A DNA stretch of 29,904 nucleotides, taken from assembly GCA_035260485.1 (NCBI GenBank), contig DATFVC010000029.1, forward strand, positions 1-29,904. Direction: 5' to 3'. The stretch comes from VRUE01 sp035260485. Its GTDB lineage: Bacteria; Actinomycetota; Thermoleophilia; Solirubrobacterales; 70-9. Positions 1 through 8,219 of this stretch are shown piece after piece; within the stretch, counting starts at the first letter, position 1; each line of letters starts with the position of its first letter. The translations under genes and the position numbers were made by a program. Below the pieces are notes generated by a model, which did not search any database, had not been told where the DNA came from, and saw only the letters and a program-made list of their open reading frames with translations.

Positions 1-3000
1 TCCAGAAGTTCAGCCCGCAAGGCCAGTTCCTGCTGATGGTGGGCGGGGATGTCAACAAGACCAAGGTCGAAGGCGGGGGAACCGCAGCGGAACGAAACCT
101 CTGCCCGGTTGACCCCGGCGACGTCTGCCAAGCGGGGATCGGAGGAACCGGTCAAAGCCATTTCACCGCCACCGTAGGCAACTACATCGACTACAGCAAA
201 ACCGCCGATGCGATCCTGGTCGGCGACAAAGACCGCATCCAGGTCTTCAACCTGAACGGCAGCTTCAAGGAAGAAATCCCCTTCCAGGGAGAACTGGAAG
301 CCTTCAACGAAAGGTCGGTGCGCGCCCTCGACGTCGACGGGGCGGGCAACATCTACCTTATCCTCAGCGGCCTCGACGACGTATACAAGCTGAGCGAAGC
401 GGGGGCGCCGCTGGAGCCGGGAAAGCCGGGGGCATCGAAGTTCAAGGCCGAAGCTCCGATCGCGGCCGTCGCGGTCGACAGTGCCGGTGACGTATACACG
501 GGCGATGAAGCCAGCGTGCCGGATAGAATCCTCGAGTACGACGCGGCGGGGAACAGGCTGCTGCCGACAGCAGAAGAAGAAAAAGCGGGAAGGGAGTTCT
601 CCTTCCCCTACCTCGCCTTCAACGGACCGAACATCATCGGGCTGGCGACGAACCTGTGCGCGGGGAGCGAAGCGCCGGGGAACCTCTACCTGACGGCTTT
701 TCTGTCATTCAAAACGGCCTACCTGGAGGGATACGGGACGGGGCCGGTGGGATGCGAACCGCCGCCGGCGGCGGCGCCGACGATCACGGCGCAGTACGCG
801 ATCGGCGTGGGGGAAGAAAGCGCGCGGGTGCGGGCCGAGATCAACCCGCACTTCTGGAAGGACGCGACCTATTACGTCGAATACGGAACCGGGAAGTGCG
901 CAGAAGGAGGCTGTCCCAACAAGGAACCGCTGCCGCCCGGCGCGGGACTGACCGCGAAAGCGGTGAACAAAGCGGTGAAGAGCGCGGGGATCCTGCTGGC
1001 AGGGCTGGCGCCTGGGACGACCTACCACTTCCGCTTCGTCGCGAAGAGCGGCGGCGGGGGTCCCGTCTACGGCAGTGACCCAGACGGAGCGGGGCCCGGG
1101 GAAGCGAGCTTCGAAGAAGGCACGGAAGCGAGCTTCAGGACCTTCCCGGCGCCGAGCGCGAACCCGCCCTGCGCAAACGAAGCCTTGAGGGGCGGAGCGG
1201 CGGCGAAGCTGGCGGACTGCAGGGCATATGAGCTGGTCTCGCCGCTCGACAAAGCGAATGGCGATGCGGCGCTCGTGCCCTTCTTCTATGAGCTCAACCA
1301 GAGCTCGCCGACGGGGGACAGGTTCACCTACTCCTCCTTCACGCCCTTCGCCGAACCCGAATCGGCCCCATACATCTCCCAATACCTCTCGCAGCGGGAC
1401 CCGAGCACGGGGTGGCGGAGCGAATCGATCTCGCCGCCGCGCTCGGCGCGGGCGCTGGAAGTCTTCTTCTCGCTGAACAACGAGTACAAAGCCTTCACGC
1501 CGGACCTGTGCACGGCGTGGCTGCGGCACAACTCGGACTCGACCCTGGCAGAAGGGGCGATCGGGGGCTACCCGAACCTCTACCGGCGCGAGAGCTGCGG
1601 GGGGACGGCGAGCTATGAAGCGCTGAGCACCGCCAAACCGCCGAGCAGACCGGCGGAAAAATACATCGTCGAAGTGATGGGCTACGCGGACGAGGACCCG
1701 AGCAAGGCGATCTTCGTGGCCAACGACGCGCTGACGCCGGACGCGCCGGCGCTGCCGGAAAGCAAAATCTCGGGACAAAAGGAACTGCAGCTCTACGAGC
1801 ACACGGCGAGCGGGCTGCACTTCATCTGCCACCTGCCGAGCGGGGCGGCGTGGAGCGGGGCGTGCGCGGCGGGGATGGCGGCGCAGCAACCCGAAGGCAA
1901 GGGATCGAGCGTGCAGAACGCGATCTCGCGCGACGGCTCGGAGGTCTTCTGGACCGCATACAAAGGCACCCTGGAATTCAAGCCGCGGGGGATCCCGGGG
2001 AGGGTCTTCGTGCGGCTGAACCCGGAAGCGGAACAGAGCGAAGGCGCAGGGTGCGAAGAAGGGAAGGCCTGCACGGTCGCGGTCTCGGGCTCGATGACCG
2101 AAGCGGAATCGCAGTTCTGGGGGGCTTCTGATGACGGCTCGAAGGCGATCTTCGCGGTGGTCGCCGGACCGCTGAAAGGCAACCTCTATGAATTCGACGT
2201 GGAAAGCCGGACGCCGCGGCTGATCGCGGCAGGGGTCGAGGGGCCGATGGGGATGAGCGAAGACGCGGGACGGATCTACTTCGCCTCGACCGAAGCGCTG
2301 GCGGCGGGCGGGAAAGCAGGCGCCCACAACCTCTACCTCTACGAAGCGCCGCGGGAAGAAGGGGCAGAAGGGAGCTTCCGGTTCATCATGGCGCTGACGG
2401 GCGGAGACCTGATCGGCTCAGAGGGCCATCCGAGCGCGATCAACGAGGTGACGAGCGAGCGCTCGGCGACGGTGAGCGCCGACGGGCTGGAGGCGGCCTT
2501 CAGCTCGGGGGCGAGCCCGACGCCGACGGGGTATGACAACCGCGACGCGGAAAGCGGGCAGGCAGACGAAGAGGCCTACCTCTATGACGCGAGGGAAGGG
2601 AAGCTGCGCTGCGTGTCGTGCAACCCGAGTGGGGCGAGGCCGGCGGGGGCGGTAGAAGAACACCTCTGGCGGGCGGCGCGCCTGCCCAACCGGCGGGCGC
2701 CACTGGAGCCGCCCCACCCGCTCGCCGAGAACGGCAAGCGCCTCTTCTTCGAGAGCCACGAGGCGCTCGTGCCACGCGACAGCAATGGCACCTGGGACGT
2801 CTATGAGTGGGAGGCGCCGGGGGAGGGGAGCTGCGATCAGGCAGACGCGAGCTTCTCGGCGGCGGCGGAAGGCTGCATCGAGCTGATCTCCTCGGGGGAG
2901 AGCGCCGCTCCCTCGCGCTTCCTGGACGCCGATGCGAGCGGCGCCAACGTCTTCATCGGCACCCAGAGCAGCCTGGTCGCCGGCGACTTCGGATCGAACG

Positions 3001-3257
3001 ACGTCTATGACGCGCGGATCGGCGGCGGCTTCCCGCCCTCCCAGGCGAAATCGGCCTGCGAAGGGGAGGCCTGCCAGAACCCGCCGGGGCCGCCGGGCGA
3101 AGTGATCCCGGCGAGCGCCGCCTTCAAAGGGGCCGGCAACGTGCGCAAGCACAAGCGCTGCCGGCACGCTACCCACCGGGTCAAGCGCCACGGCAAGGCT
3201 CGCTGCGGCAAGAAGGCAAAGCACCGCCGGGCTCACCAGCGGAGGGGGGGACGGTGA
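1..3257 (+). CDS. Large secreted NHL / Fn3-like / beta-propeller protein, 5' end cut by window
   Basis: The reading frame is open from base 3 to the stop at 3255-3257, so the ATG at 36 is probably internal and the true start lies left of the window. At least 1,080 residues are visible. The first ~250 residues have NHL-type repeats (phrases such as VRALDVDGAGNIYLI and IAAVAVDSAGDVYTG). Residues ~255-370 look like a fibronectin III-type domain, ending in LAPGTTYHFRFVA. A cysteine-bearing CRAYELVSP segment near residue 395 follows, then a long WD40/TolB-like beta-propeller region (repeated SEDAGRIYFAS, ENGKRLFFES). The last ~45 residues are rich in Lys, Arg, His and Cys. Such proteins are known to me from Solirubrobacterales as exported proteins of unknown role; a surface or extracellular location is inference. 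The stop overlaps the GTG of the next gene. Codon use changes near 2690: before it GAA, GGG and CGG dominate, after it GAG, GGC and CGC. Confidence 0.8.
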   Translation, partial: QKFSPQGQFLLMVGGDVNKTKVEGGGTAAERNLCPVDPGDVCQAGIGGTGQSHFTATVGNYIDYSKTADAILVGDKDRIQVFNLNGSFKEEIPFQGELEAFNERSVRALDVDGAGNIYLILSGLDDVYKLSEAGAPLEPGKPGASKFKAEAPIAAVAVDSAGDVYTGDEASVPDRILEYDAAGNRLLPTAEEEKAGREFSFPYLAFNGPNIIGLATNLCAGSEAPGNLYLTAFLSFKTAYLEGYGTGPVGCEPPPAAAPTITAQYAIGVGEESARVRAEINPHFWKDATYYVEYGTGKCAEGGCPNKEPLPPGAGLTAKAVNKAVKSAGILLAGLAPGTTYHFRFVAKSGGGGPVYGSDPDGAGPGEASFEEGTEASFRTFPAPSANPPCANEALRGGAAAKLADCRAYELVSPLDKANGDAALVPFFYELNQSSPTGDRFTYSSFTPFAEPESAPYISQYLSQRDPSTGWRSESISPPRSARALEVFFSLNNEYKAFTPDLCTAWLRHNSDSTLAEGAIGGYPNLYRRESCGGTASYEALSTAKPPSRPAEKYIVEVMGYADEDPSKAIFVANDALTPDAPALPESKISGQKELQLYEHTASGLHFICHLPSGAAWSGACAAGMAAQQPEGKGSSVQNAISRDGSEVFWTAYKGTLEFKPRGIPGRVFVRLNPEAEQSEGAGCEEGKACTVAVSGSMTEAESQFWGASDDGSKAIFAVVAGPLKGNLYEFDVESRTPRLIAAGVEGPMGMSEDAGRIYFASTEALAAGGKAGAHNLYLYEAPREEGAEGSFRFIMALTGGDLIGSEGHPSAINEVTSERSATVSADGLEAAFSSGASPTPTGYDNRDAESGQADEEAYLYDAREGKLRCVSCNPSGARPAGAVEEHLWRAARLPNRRAPLEPPHPLAENGKRLFFESHEALVPRDSNGTWDVYEWEAPGEGSCDQADASFSAAAEGCIELISSGESAAPSRFLDADASGANVFIGTQSSLVAGDFGSNDVYDARIGGGFPPSQAKSACEGEACQNPPGPPGEVIPASAAFKGAGNVRKHKRCRHATHRVKRHGKARCGKKAKHRRAHQRRGGR

Positions 3258-6091
3258 GGCGCCGGGTCCTCGCCATTCTCCTGGCGGCGCTGCTGGCGGC
3301 GCTCCTGGCGGCCCTCGGCGCGGTCTTCCTCGCCGCCGTGGCAAACGCCAGCTTCGGCCTCTCGAAGATGCAGGTCGGCTTCACGGACAAAGAAGGCGGA
3401 GTGGCGAGGCAGGCGGGCAGCCATCCCTTCGCCCAGGAAATCTCCTTCGAAGTCAACAGCCGCGAGGAAGGCAAATTCATCGACGGGGCGATCCGCAACC
3501 TCGATGTCACCGCCCCGGCGGGGCTGGTCGGCAACCCGACCGCGGTGCCGAGGTGCGAGATCATCGTCTTTCTCAGCTTCTCCAACGGCGGCTTGAGCTG
3601 CCCGGACGCCACCGCGCTCGGCACGCTCACCGTCGAACTTGCCGCGGGCCTCGGCATCCGGGTCAAGGACACCGTCCCGGTATACAGCCTGCGCCCCGCC
3701 CCCGGCGTCGCGGCGAAGCTCGGCTTCATCATCTCCGACGTCCCGATCACGGTCAACCTGGGCGTCCGCCCCACCCCCCCCTACAACATCGTCGGCTCGC
3801 TCTCAGACACCTCCCAGGTGCTGGAAGTCTTCGGCTCTGAGCTGGTCCTCTGGGGCAATCCCCTGGACAAAGCCCACGACGCCGACCGTGGCCTCTGCGC
3901 CAATGAAAACGTCAGCGGCAGCTGCCCGGCGCCTGGCGTCGAAAAGCCGTTCCTGACCCTGCCACGGAGCTGCGGCGGCCCGCTCCTAACCGTCTTCGAA
4001 GCGACCTCGTGGTGGAGCGGGGAAGACCCCGATAACCCCCAGCCGCCGAGCGAATTCGCCGGCAGCGCCGAATCGCCCTCGATGGTCGAGTGCGCGGCGC
4101 TCGGCTTCACCCCCCACCTGCGGGCCCAGCCCACCACGCAGAGCGCCGAGAGCCCCTCGGGCTTCGAACTGAACATCGACGTCGATGACGAAGGGATCGG
4201 CGATCCCAAGGGCACCGCCCACTCCGACATCCAAAAGGCGGTGGTCACCCTGCCTCAGGGGATGACGGCGAACCCCTCCCTGGCCGAAGGCCTCGCCGCC
4301 TGCTCGGCGGCCGACTTGGCGCGCGAGAGCGCCGCCTCTGAACCGGGGGAAGGCTGCCCGCAGGCCTCCAAGGTCGGCACGATCGAAGCCGAAACCCCGG
4401 TCCTCGAAGGCCAGGTGCTGAAGGGCGATATGTTCATCGCGACCCCCGACGATCCGACTACCCCCCAGCACGGCGCCGAGAACCCCTTCGACACCCTGCT
4501 CGCCCTCTACATGGTGATCAAGGACCCCGAACTCGGCATCGTCCTGAAGCTCCCCGGCCGCCTCGATCCCAATCCCAAGACCGGGCAGCTGATCGCCACC
4601 TTCGACAACCTGCCCCCTTTCCCGGTCTCCCACTTCCGCACCCGCCTGCGCGAGGGCGGGCGCAGCCCGCTGATCAGCCCCGCCGCCTGCGGCACCTACA
4701 CCACCGTGACCACCCTCACCCCCTCGGGCGATCCAACCAACCCGATCTCGCTCAGCTCCAATTTCAAGATAACCCGGGGCGTCGGCGGCGGCCCCTGCCC
4801 CCCCGCTGGCACGCCGCCGTTCGCCCCGGGCTTCCAGGCCGGCACGCTGAACAACAACGCCGCCACCTTCTCGCCGCTCTACCTGCGCCTGAGCAGACGC
4901 GACGGAGACCAGGACCTGACCCGCTTTGACGCCACCCTGCCGCCGGGGCTCCTGGCGAAGCTGGCGGGAGTGGGCAAATGCCCTGACGCGGCGATCGCCG
5001 CCGCCAAGGCGAAGACCGGCAAGGCCGAGCTCGCCTCGCCCAGCTGCCCGGCCTCCTCTGAGCTGGGCAGCGTGATCGGAGGAGCCGGGGTCGGCTCGGA
5101 GCTAACCTACGCCAAGGGCAAGCTCTACCTCGCGGGTGCCTTCGGCGGAGCGCCCCTTTCGGTGGTCGGCATCGTGCCCGCCGTGGCCGGGCCCTTCGAC
5201 GTCGGCACCGTTGTGGTGCGACAGGCCCTCCAGGTCAACTCCAAGACTGCGGTCGGCGAAATCGACGGCGCCCACTCCGACCCGATCCCCCATATCCTCG
5301 CCGGCATCCCGCTGCGGGTCCGCGACATCCGCGTCCTGGTCGACCGTCCCAACTTCACCCTCAATCCCACCGACTGCAATCCCTTCGCTGTCAAGGCCGA
5401 GATCTGGGGCGGGGGAGGGAACCCCTTCAGCAGCTCTGACGACGCCCCGGCAGCAGCCTCGGCGCGCTTTCAAGCCGCCAACTGCTCACGCCTTGGCTTC
5501 AAGCCCCACCTCTCGATAGCCCTGCAGGGCGGCGCCAAACGAGGAGCGCATCCGGCGCTGAAGGGGATCTACCGCCCCCGCAAGCACGACGCCAACATCT
5601 CGGAGCTGATCACCCGCCTGCCTCACTCGGCCTTCCTCGAGCAGGCCCACATCCGCACGATCTGCACCCGCGTGCAGTTCGCCGCCAAGGCCTGCCCCAA
5701 GGCGTCGGTCTACGGGCACGTCACCGCCTTCACGCCGCTATTGGAAGATCCGCTCAAGGGCCCTGTCTACCTGCGCTCCTCCAACCACAACCTGCCAGAC
5801 CTCGTCTTGGACCTGCACGGCCTCGTCGACGTCGAGGTATCGGCCCGGATCGACTCGATCAAGGGCGGCATCAGGGCGAGCTTCGAAAAGACCCCAGACG
5901 CGCCGCTCAGCAAGGTCGTCCTCGCCCTGCAGGGCGCCAAGAAGGGCTTGATAGTCAACAGCACGAACCTCTGCGCCAGGACCTCTCGCGCGAACGTGGC
6001 GCTGAGCGCCCACAACGGCAAGCAACTGAAGCTGCGGCCGCCGGTCGAGGCGAGCGGCTGCGCCGGGCACGGGCGCAAGCGGCACCACTGA
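3254..6091 (+). CDS. Large secreted protein with repeated beta-rich modules, function unknown
   Basis: 945 residues from a GTG that overlaps the previous stop (GTGA), which points to translational coupling. The N-terminus has basic residues followed by a long Ala/Leu stretch (residues ~4-32, ending AAVANA), a typical signal peptide or anchor. The body holds three or four diverged copies of one module. Each copy has an LPxG-like phrase, a Cys, then a CPxxSxxG-like phrase and a GxxYLA-like strand. Examples are LPQGMTANP with CPQASKVGTI, LPPGLLAKL with CPASSELGSV, and LPHSAFLEQ with CPKASVYGHV. It ends in a short basic His tail (GRKRHH). No catalytic motif is visible. The C-terminal stop is only one base from a CTAG where an insertion sequence sits. 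I do not recognise a named family beyond similarity to large exported Solirubrobacterales proteins; function is unknown. Confidence 0.8.
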   Translation: MRRRVLAILLAALLAALLAALGAVFLAAVANASFGLSKMQVGFTDKEGGVARQAGSHPFAQEISFEVNSREEGKFIDGAIRNLDVTAPAGLVGNPTAVPRCEIIVFLSFSNGGLSCPDATALGTLTVELAAGLGIRVKDTVPVYSLRPAPGVAAKLGFIISDVPITVNLGVRPTPPYNIVGSLSDTSQVLEVFGSELVLWGNPLDKAHDADRGLCANENVSGSCPAPGVEKPFLTLPRSCGGPLLTVFEATSWWSGEDPDNPQPPSEFAGSAESPSMVECAALGFTPHLRAQPTTQSAESPSGFELNIDVDDEGIGDPKGTAHSDIQKAVVTLPQGMTANPSLAEGLAACSAADLARESAASEPGEGCPQASKVGTIEAETPVLEGQVLKGDMFIATPDDPTTPQHGAENPFDTLLALYMVIKDPELGIVLKLPGRLDPNPKTGQLIATFDNLPPFPVSHFRTRLREGGRSPLISPAACGTYTTVTTLTPSGDPTNPISLSSNFKITRGVGGGPCPPAGTPPFAPGFQAGTLNNNAATFSPLYLRLSRRDGDQDLTRFDATLPPGLLAKLAGVGKCPDAAIAAAKAKTGKAELASPSCPASSELGSVIGGAGVGSELTYAKGKLYLAGAFGGAPLSVVGIVPAVAGPFDVGTVVVRQALQVNSKTAVGEIDGAHSDPIPHILAGIPLRVRDIRVLVDRPNFTLNPTDCNPFAVKAEIWGGGGNPFSSSDDAPAAASARFQAANCSRLGFKPHLSIALQGGAKRGAHPALKGIYRPRKHDANISELITRLPHSAFLEQAHIRTICTRVQFAAKACPKASVYGHVTAFTPLLEDPLKGPVYLRSSNHNLPDLVLDLHGLVDVEVSARIDSIKGGIRASFEKTPDAPLSKVVLALQGAKKGLIVNSTNLCARTSRANVALSAHNGKQLKLRPPVEASGCAGHGRKRHH

Positions 6092-6092
6092 C

Positions 6093-6096
6093 CTAG
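6093..6096. repeat. Left target-site copy (CTAG)
   Basis: CTAG two bases after the TGA (6089-6091) of the upstream secreted-protein gene. It matches the CTAG at 7143-7146 on the other side of the element, as expected for a target duplication. Because CTAG is palindromic and short, a duplication of 4 bases is the simplest reading; a 6-base one would need later mutations. Confidence 0.65.
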
Positions 6097-6097
6097 C

Positions 6098-6120
6098 TGT
6101 AGCTACTCAGGACGTTGTTC
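6098..6120 (+). repeat. Left terminal inverted repeat of the IS481 element
   Basis: Twenty-three bases from TGTAGCTAC to GTTGTTC that match the reverse complement of 7119-7141 without mismatch. An inner GTAGCTAC is itself palindromic. Confidence 0.9.
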
Positions 6121-6127
6121 ATCCGGG

Positions 6128-6172
6128 CCTCCTTGAAGGCTGGGGGTGTCTAGACACCCAGCAACAAGGAGG
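6128..6172 (+). promoter_or_regulatory. Hairpin that covers the transposase ribosome binding site
   Basis: CCTCCTTG (6128-6135) pairs with CAAGGAGG (6165-6172), which holds the AAGGAGG ribosome binding site seven bases before the transposase ATG. Inside, GCTGG and GTGTC pair with GACACCCAGC (6153-6162) apart from a two-G bulge, around a 16-base perfect palindrome at 6144-6159. In RNA read from outside the element this stem would hide the binding site. Other insertion sequences (IS10, IS50) are known to block read-through expression in this way; the role here is inference. Confidence 0.65.
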
Positions 6173-6179
6173 ACACCGG

Positions 6180-7136
6180 ATGAAGCTCCACGCTAACGCC
6201 CGCACCTGCCCGAAGAGCCGCAAGCTTCTGGTCAGGCGGATCGAAGAGGAGAACTGGTCGCTGATGCCGGCGGCCGAGGCCGCCGGCATCAGCGAGCGAA
6301 GCGCCGCCAAGTGGCTGGCCCGCTGGCGGGCCGAGGGCGAGGCAGGGCTGCTCGATCGCAGCTCCGCTCCCAAGAACCGGCCCACGCAGCTACCCGCTGA
6401 TCGCGTCAAGGCGATCGAGGCGCTGCGGAGGCTGCGGATGACCGCCGCTGAGATCGCCGAGGTCCTCGACATGGCGCTCTCGACCGTCTCGAGGTGGCTG
6501 CAGAAGATCGGTCTTGGCAAGCGCAGCCGCCTCAGCCCGCCCGAGCCGCCGAATCGCTATGAGCGCAAGCGAGCGGGAGAGCTGATCCACGTCGACGTTA
6601 AGAAGCTAGGGCGCATCCTGCGGCCAGGCCACCGGGTCACCGGCAACCGCCGCGATCGCTTCACCGATGCCCGCGGCTACGGGGTAGCCGGCTGGGAGTT
6701 CGTCCATGTCTGCGTCGATGACGCCACCCGCCTCGCCTACGTCGAGGTGCTCACAGACGAGCGCGGCGAGACGGCCGCCGGCTTCCTGCGCCGGGCGGTG
6801 GGATGGTTTGCCTCGATGGGCGTCGCGGTCGAGGGGGTGATGAGCGACAACGGCTCCTGCTACCGCTCCCACGTGCACGCGAGGGCCTGTCGCGAGCTCG
6901 GGATCCGCCACCTGCGAACCCAGCCCTACCGGCCGCGGACAAACGGCAAGGCCGAGCGCTTCATCCAGACGCTCACCAACCGCTGGGCCTACGGAGCCAT
7001 CTACGCCAACTCAGCTGAGCGAACCGCAGCCCTTTGTGGCTGGCTGACCCACTACAACTTCAACCGACGACACGGCTCCCTCGGCCACAAGGCGCCCGCC
7101 ACTCGGCTTGCCGAGTTGGAACAACGTCCTGAGTAG
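6180..7136 (+). CDS. IS481-family DDE transposase
   Basis: 318 residues; cuts and joins the element ends during transposition. Residues ~15-110 contain two helix-turn-helix units (PAAEAAGISERSAAKWLARW and the TAAEIAEVLDMALSTVSRWL stretch). The RNase H-like core has catalytic Asp139 (IHVDVKK), Asp223 (MSDNGS) and Glu259 (GKAERF); the last two are 35 residues apart, the usual DD35E spacing. A strong AAGGAGG lies seven bases before the ATG, which fixes the start, though it sits in a hairpin. The stop codon (7134-7136) lies within the right inverted repeat. Full length for the family with no frameshift, so probably functional. Confidence 0.93.
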   Translation: MKLHANARTCPKSRKLLVRRIEEENWSLMPAAEAAGISERSAAKWLARWRAEGEAGLLDRSSAPKNRPTQLPADRVKAIEALRRLRMTAAEIAEVLDMALSTVSRWLQKIGLGKRSRLSPPEPPNRYERKRAGELIHVDVKKLGRILRPGHRVTGNRRDRFTDARGYGVAGWEFVHVCVDDATRLAYVEVLTDERGETAAGFLRRAVGWFASMGVAVEGVMSDNGSCYRSHVHARACRELGIRHLRTQPYRPRTNGKAERFIQTLTNRWAYGAIYANSAERTAALCGWLTHYNFNRRHGSLGHKAPATRLAELEQRPE

Positions 7137-7141
7137 CTACA
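7119..7141 (-). repeat. Right terminal inverted repeat of the IS481 element
   Basis: Exact reverse complement of 6098-6120. It includes the transposase stop codon at 7134-7136. Confidence 0.9.
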
Positions 7142-7142
7142 A

Positions 7143-7146
7143 CTAG
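7143..7146. repeat. Right target-site copy (CTAG) that also carries the comEA stop
   Basis: CTAG beside the right end of the element. Read on the minus strand its first three bases (7143-7145) are the TAG stop of comEA, so the target duplication kept that stop intact. Confidence 0.65.
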
Positions 7147-7721
7147 GGCTGCAGGCGGGCGCGCAGCGATTCCATCGTCGCCGGACCGATGCCGCTCATC
7201 CGGTCGAGCTGGTCGACCGAGGCGAGGCCGCCGTGCTGGTCGCGGTATTCGACGATCTTGACCGCCGTCACCGGACCGATCCCGTCGATCGTTTCGAGCT
7301 GCTCGGCGGTGGCGCTGCCGAGGCTGATCGGGCCGTCTTCGGCCACCGCCCCGGCCGCAGCCGCCCCGGCGGGCCCCCGCTCGGGCACCACGACCTGCTG
7401 ACCGTCGGCAAGGTGCGCGGCCCGGTTGATTCCTTCCAACATCGCGTCGCCGGCTGCGCCACCGGCGCGGCCGATCGCGTCGACGACCCGCGCCCCGGCC
7501 GGCAGCCGGTACACCCCCGGCCGCTGCACTGCGCCGGCGACGTCGACGACCACGTCGCCGCCACTGGAGCTGACGCTGAAGCGACTGGAACTCGTCGAGG
7601 TTGAGGCAGCGGACGCGGCCCCATCGCCACCCTCAGAGCGGATCGCCCTCGCCCCAACCAGCAGCAAAGCAACCGCGACAGCGCCGTAGACGACAACCTG
7701 GGACCTGCTCAACTCGGGCAT
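7143..7721 (-). CDS. comEA: ComEA-like DNA-binding competence protein
   Basis: 192 residues from the ATG at 7721. A longer version from a TTG at 7769 is possible, but the ATG gives a normal short cytoplasmic lead before the single membrane segment (VVVYGAVAVALLLVGA, residues ~8-24). A Ser/Thr-rich linker follows, then an SLBB domain (VVVDVAGAVQRPGVYRLPAGARV) and an Ala/Gly linker. The C-terminus is a tandem helix-hairpin-helix DNA-binding unit (LETIDGIGPVTAVKIVEY and DRMSGIGPATMESLRARL). In competent bacteria ComEA binds incoming double-stranded DNA at the outer face of the membrane. No comEC lies within the window. It is the last gene of the run from the SpoIIM-like gene; an IS element abuts its stop codon. 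Confidence 0.88.
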   Translation of the reverse strand: MPELSRSQVVVYGAVAVALLLVGARAIRSEGGDGAASAASTSTSSSRFSVSSSGGDVVVDVAGAVQRPGVYRLPAGARVVDAIGRAGGAAGDAMLEGINRAAHLADGQQVVVPERGPAGAAAAGAVAEDGPISLGSATAEQLETIDGIGPVTAVKIVEYRDQHGGLASVDQLDRMSGIGPATMESLRARLQP

Positions 7722-7778
7722 GGACCGCAGCGTCGCCGGTCCGAGCGCACGCGTGGCGCGCGCAATCAAACAATTGCG

Positions 7779-8177
7779 TTACAGCTCTTCGTCTTCTCCG
7801 TAGCCGGATACCTCGGCCAGCTGGTCGCTGTAGAGCTCTGCCGCGGCGACGGGCGGCGACTGCACCGAAACGCAGGCCAGCGTCTCCTCGCCGTTGTTGG
7901 CGATCGAGTGGTCGGTGGCGGGCGGGACGAGGATCAGGTCACCCTCTCCCACTCCCTGTGTATCGCCGGCCACCGACATCGTGCCAGCGCCACGGACGAT
8001 CACGTAGACCTGCTCGGCGCCCTCATCGGAGCGCAGAGTCTGTTCGGCATCAGCGGGGATCTCCAGCCAGGTCACCGACATGTTGCGGGAGCCGAGCTGC
8101 CCGGCGTCCATCAGGGCGCGATAGCGGAGCCGGTGCCACTCCTCCGCTGGTGCTTCTGACAGACGTCTGACGAGCAT
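7779..8177 (-). CDS. Cupin-domain protein, metal ligands mostly missing
   Basis: 132 residues from an ATG. A single cupin beta-barrel is visible: EQVYVIVRGAGTMSVAGDTQGVGEGDLILVPPATDHSIANNG (split: EQVYVIVRG at ~55-63, GEGDLILVPP at ~77-86, DHSI at ~89-92). The usual HxH of the first cupin motif is replaced by a Ser-Asp-Glu-Gly stretch (RSDEGAEQVY), so a classical metal site is unlikely; the His of motif two is kept. The product may be a ligand-binding or structural cupin, not an oxygenase. It follows leuS by 42 bases on the same strand. Its substrate cannot be told. Confidence 0.8.
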   Translation of the reverse strand: MLVRRLSEAPAEEWHRLRYRALMDAGQLGSRNMSVTWLEIPADAEQTLRSDEGAEQVYVIVRGAGTMSVAGDTQGVGEGDLILVPPATDHSIANNGEETLACVSVQSPPVAAAELYSDQLAEVSGYGEDEEL

Positions 8178-8219
8178 CGGCGGCTTTGTACCAGATAAAA
8201 GCCCCTCGGCCGCGAAAAC

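Larger units (their letters stand above)
6098..7141 (+). mobile_element. Complete IS481-family insertion sequence
   Basis: About 1,044 bases bounded by perfect 23-base inverted repeats starting TGTAGCTACTCAGG. One transposase gene fills it. On each side lies CTAG (6093-6096 and 7143-7146), separated from the repeat by one base that differs (C left, A right); the element could therefore be counted as 6097-7142. IS481-family elements are known to start with TGT and to target CTAG-centred sites. The element looks intact and could be active. It lies between two convergent genes without breaking either. Confidence 0.9.

Noticed and set aside
705..2327. 540-residue antisense frame over the first secreted-protein gene
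   Set aside because: Arg/Pro-rich product with no domain look; a shadow caused by the GC-rich codons of the sense gene.
6098..7141. CRISPR or other repeat array near the IS element
   Set aside because: Only one pair of inverted ends is present; no spaced direct repeats exist here or elsewhere in the window that I could see.
7722..7769. Longer comEA start at a TTG
   Set aside because: The ATG at 7721 gives a normal lead before the membrane segment, and no ribosome binding site favours the TTG.
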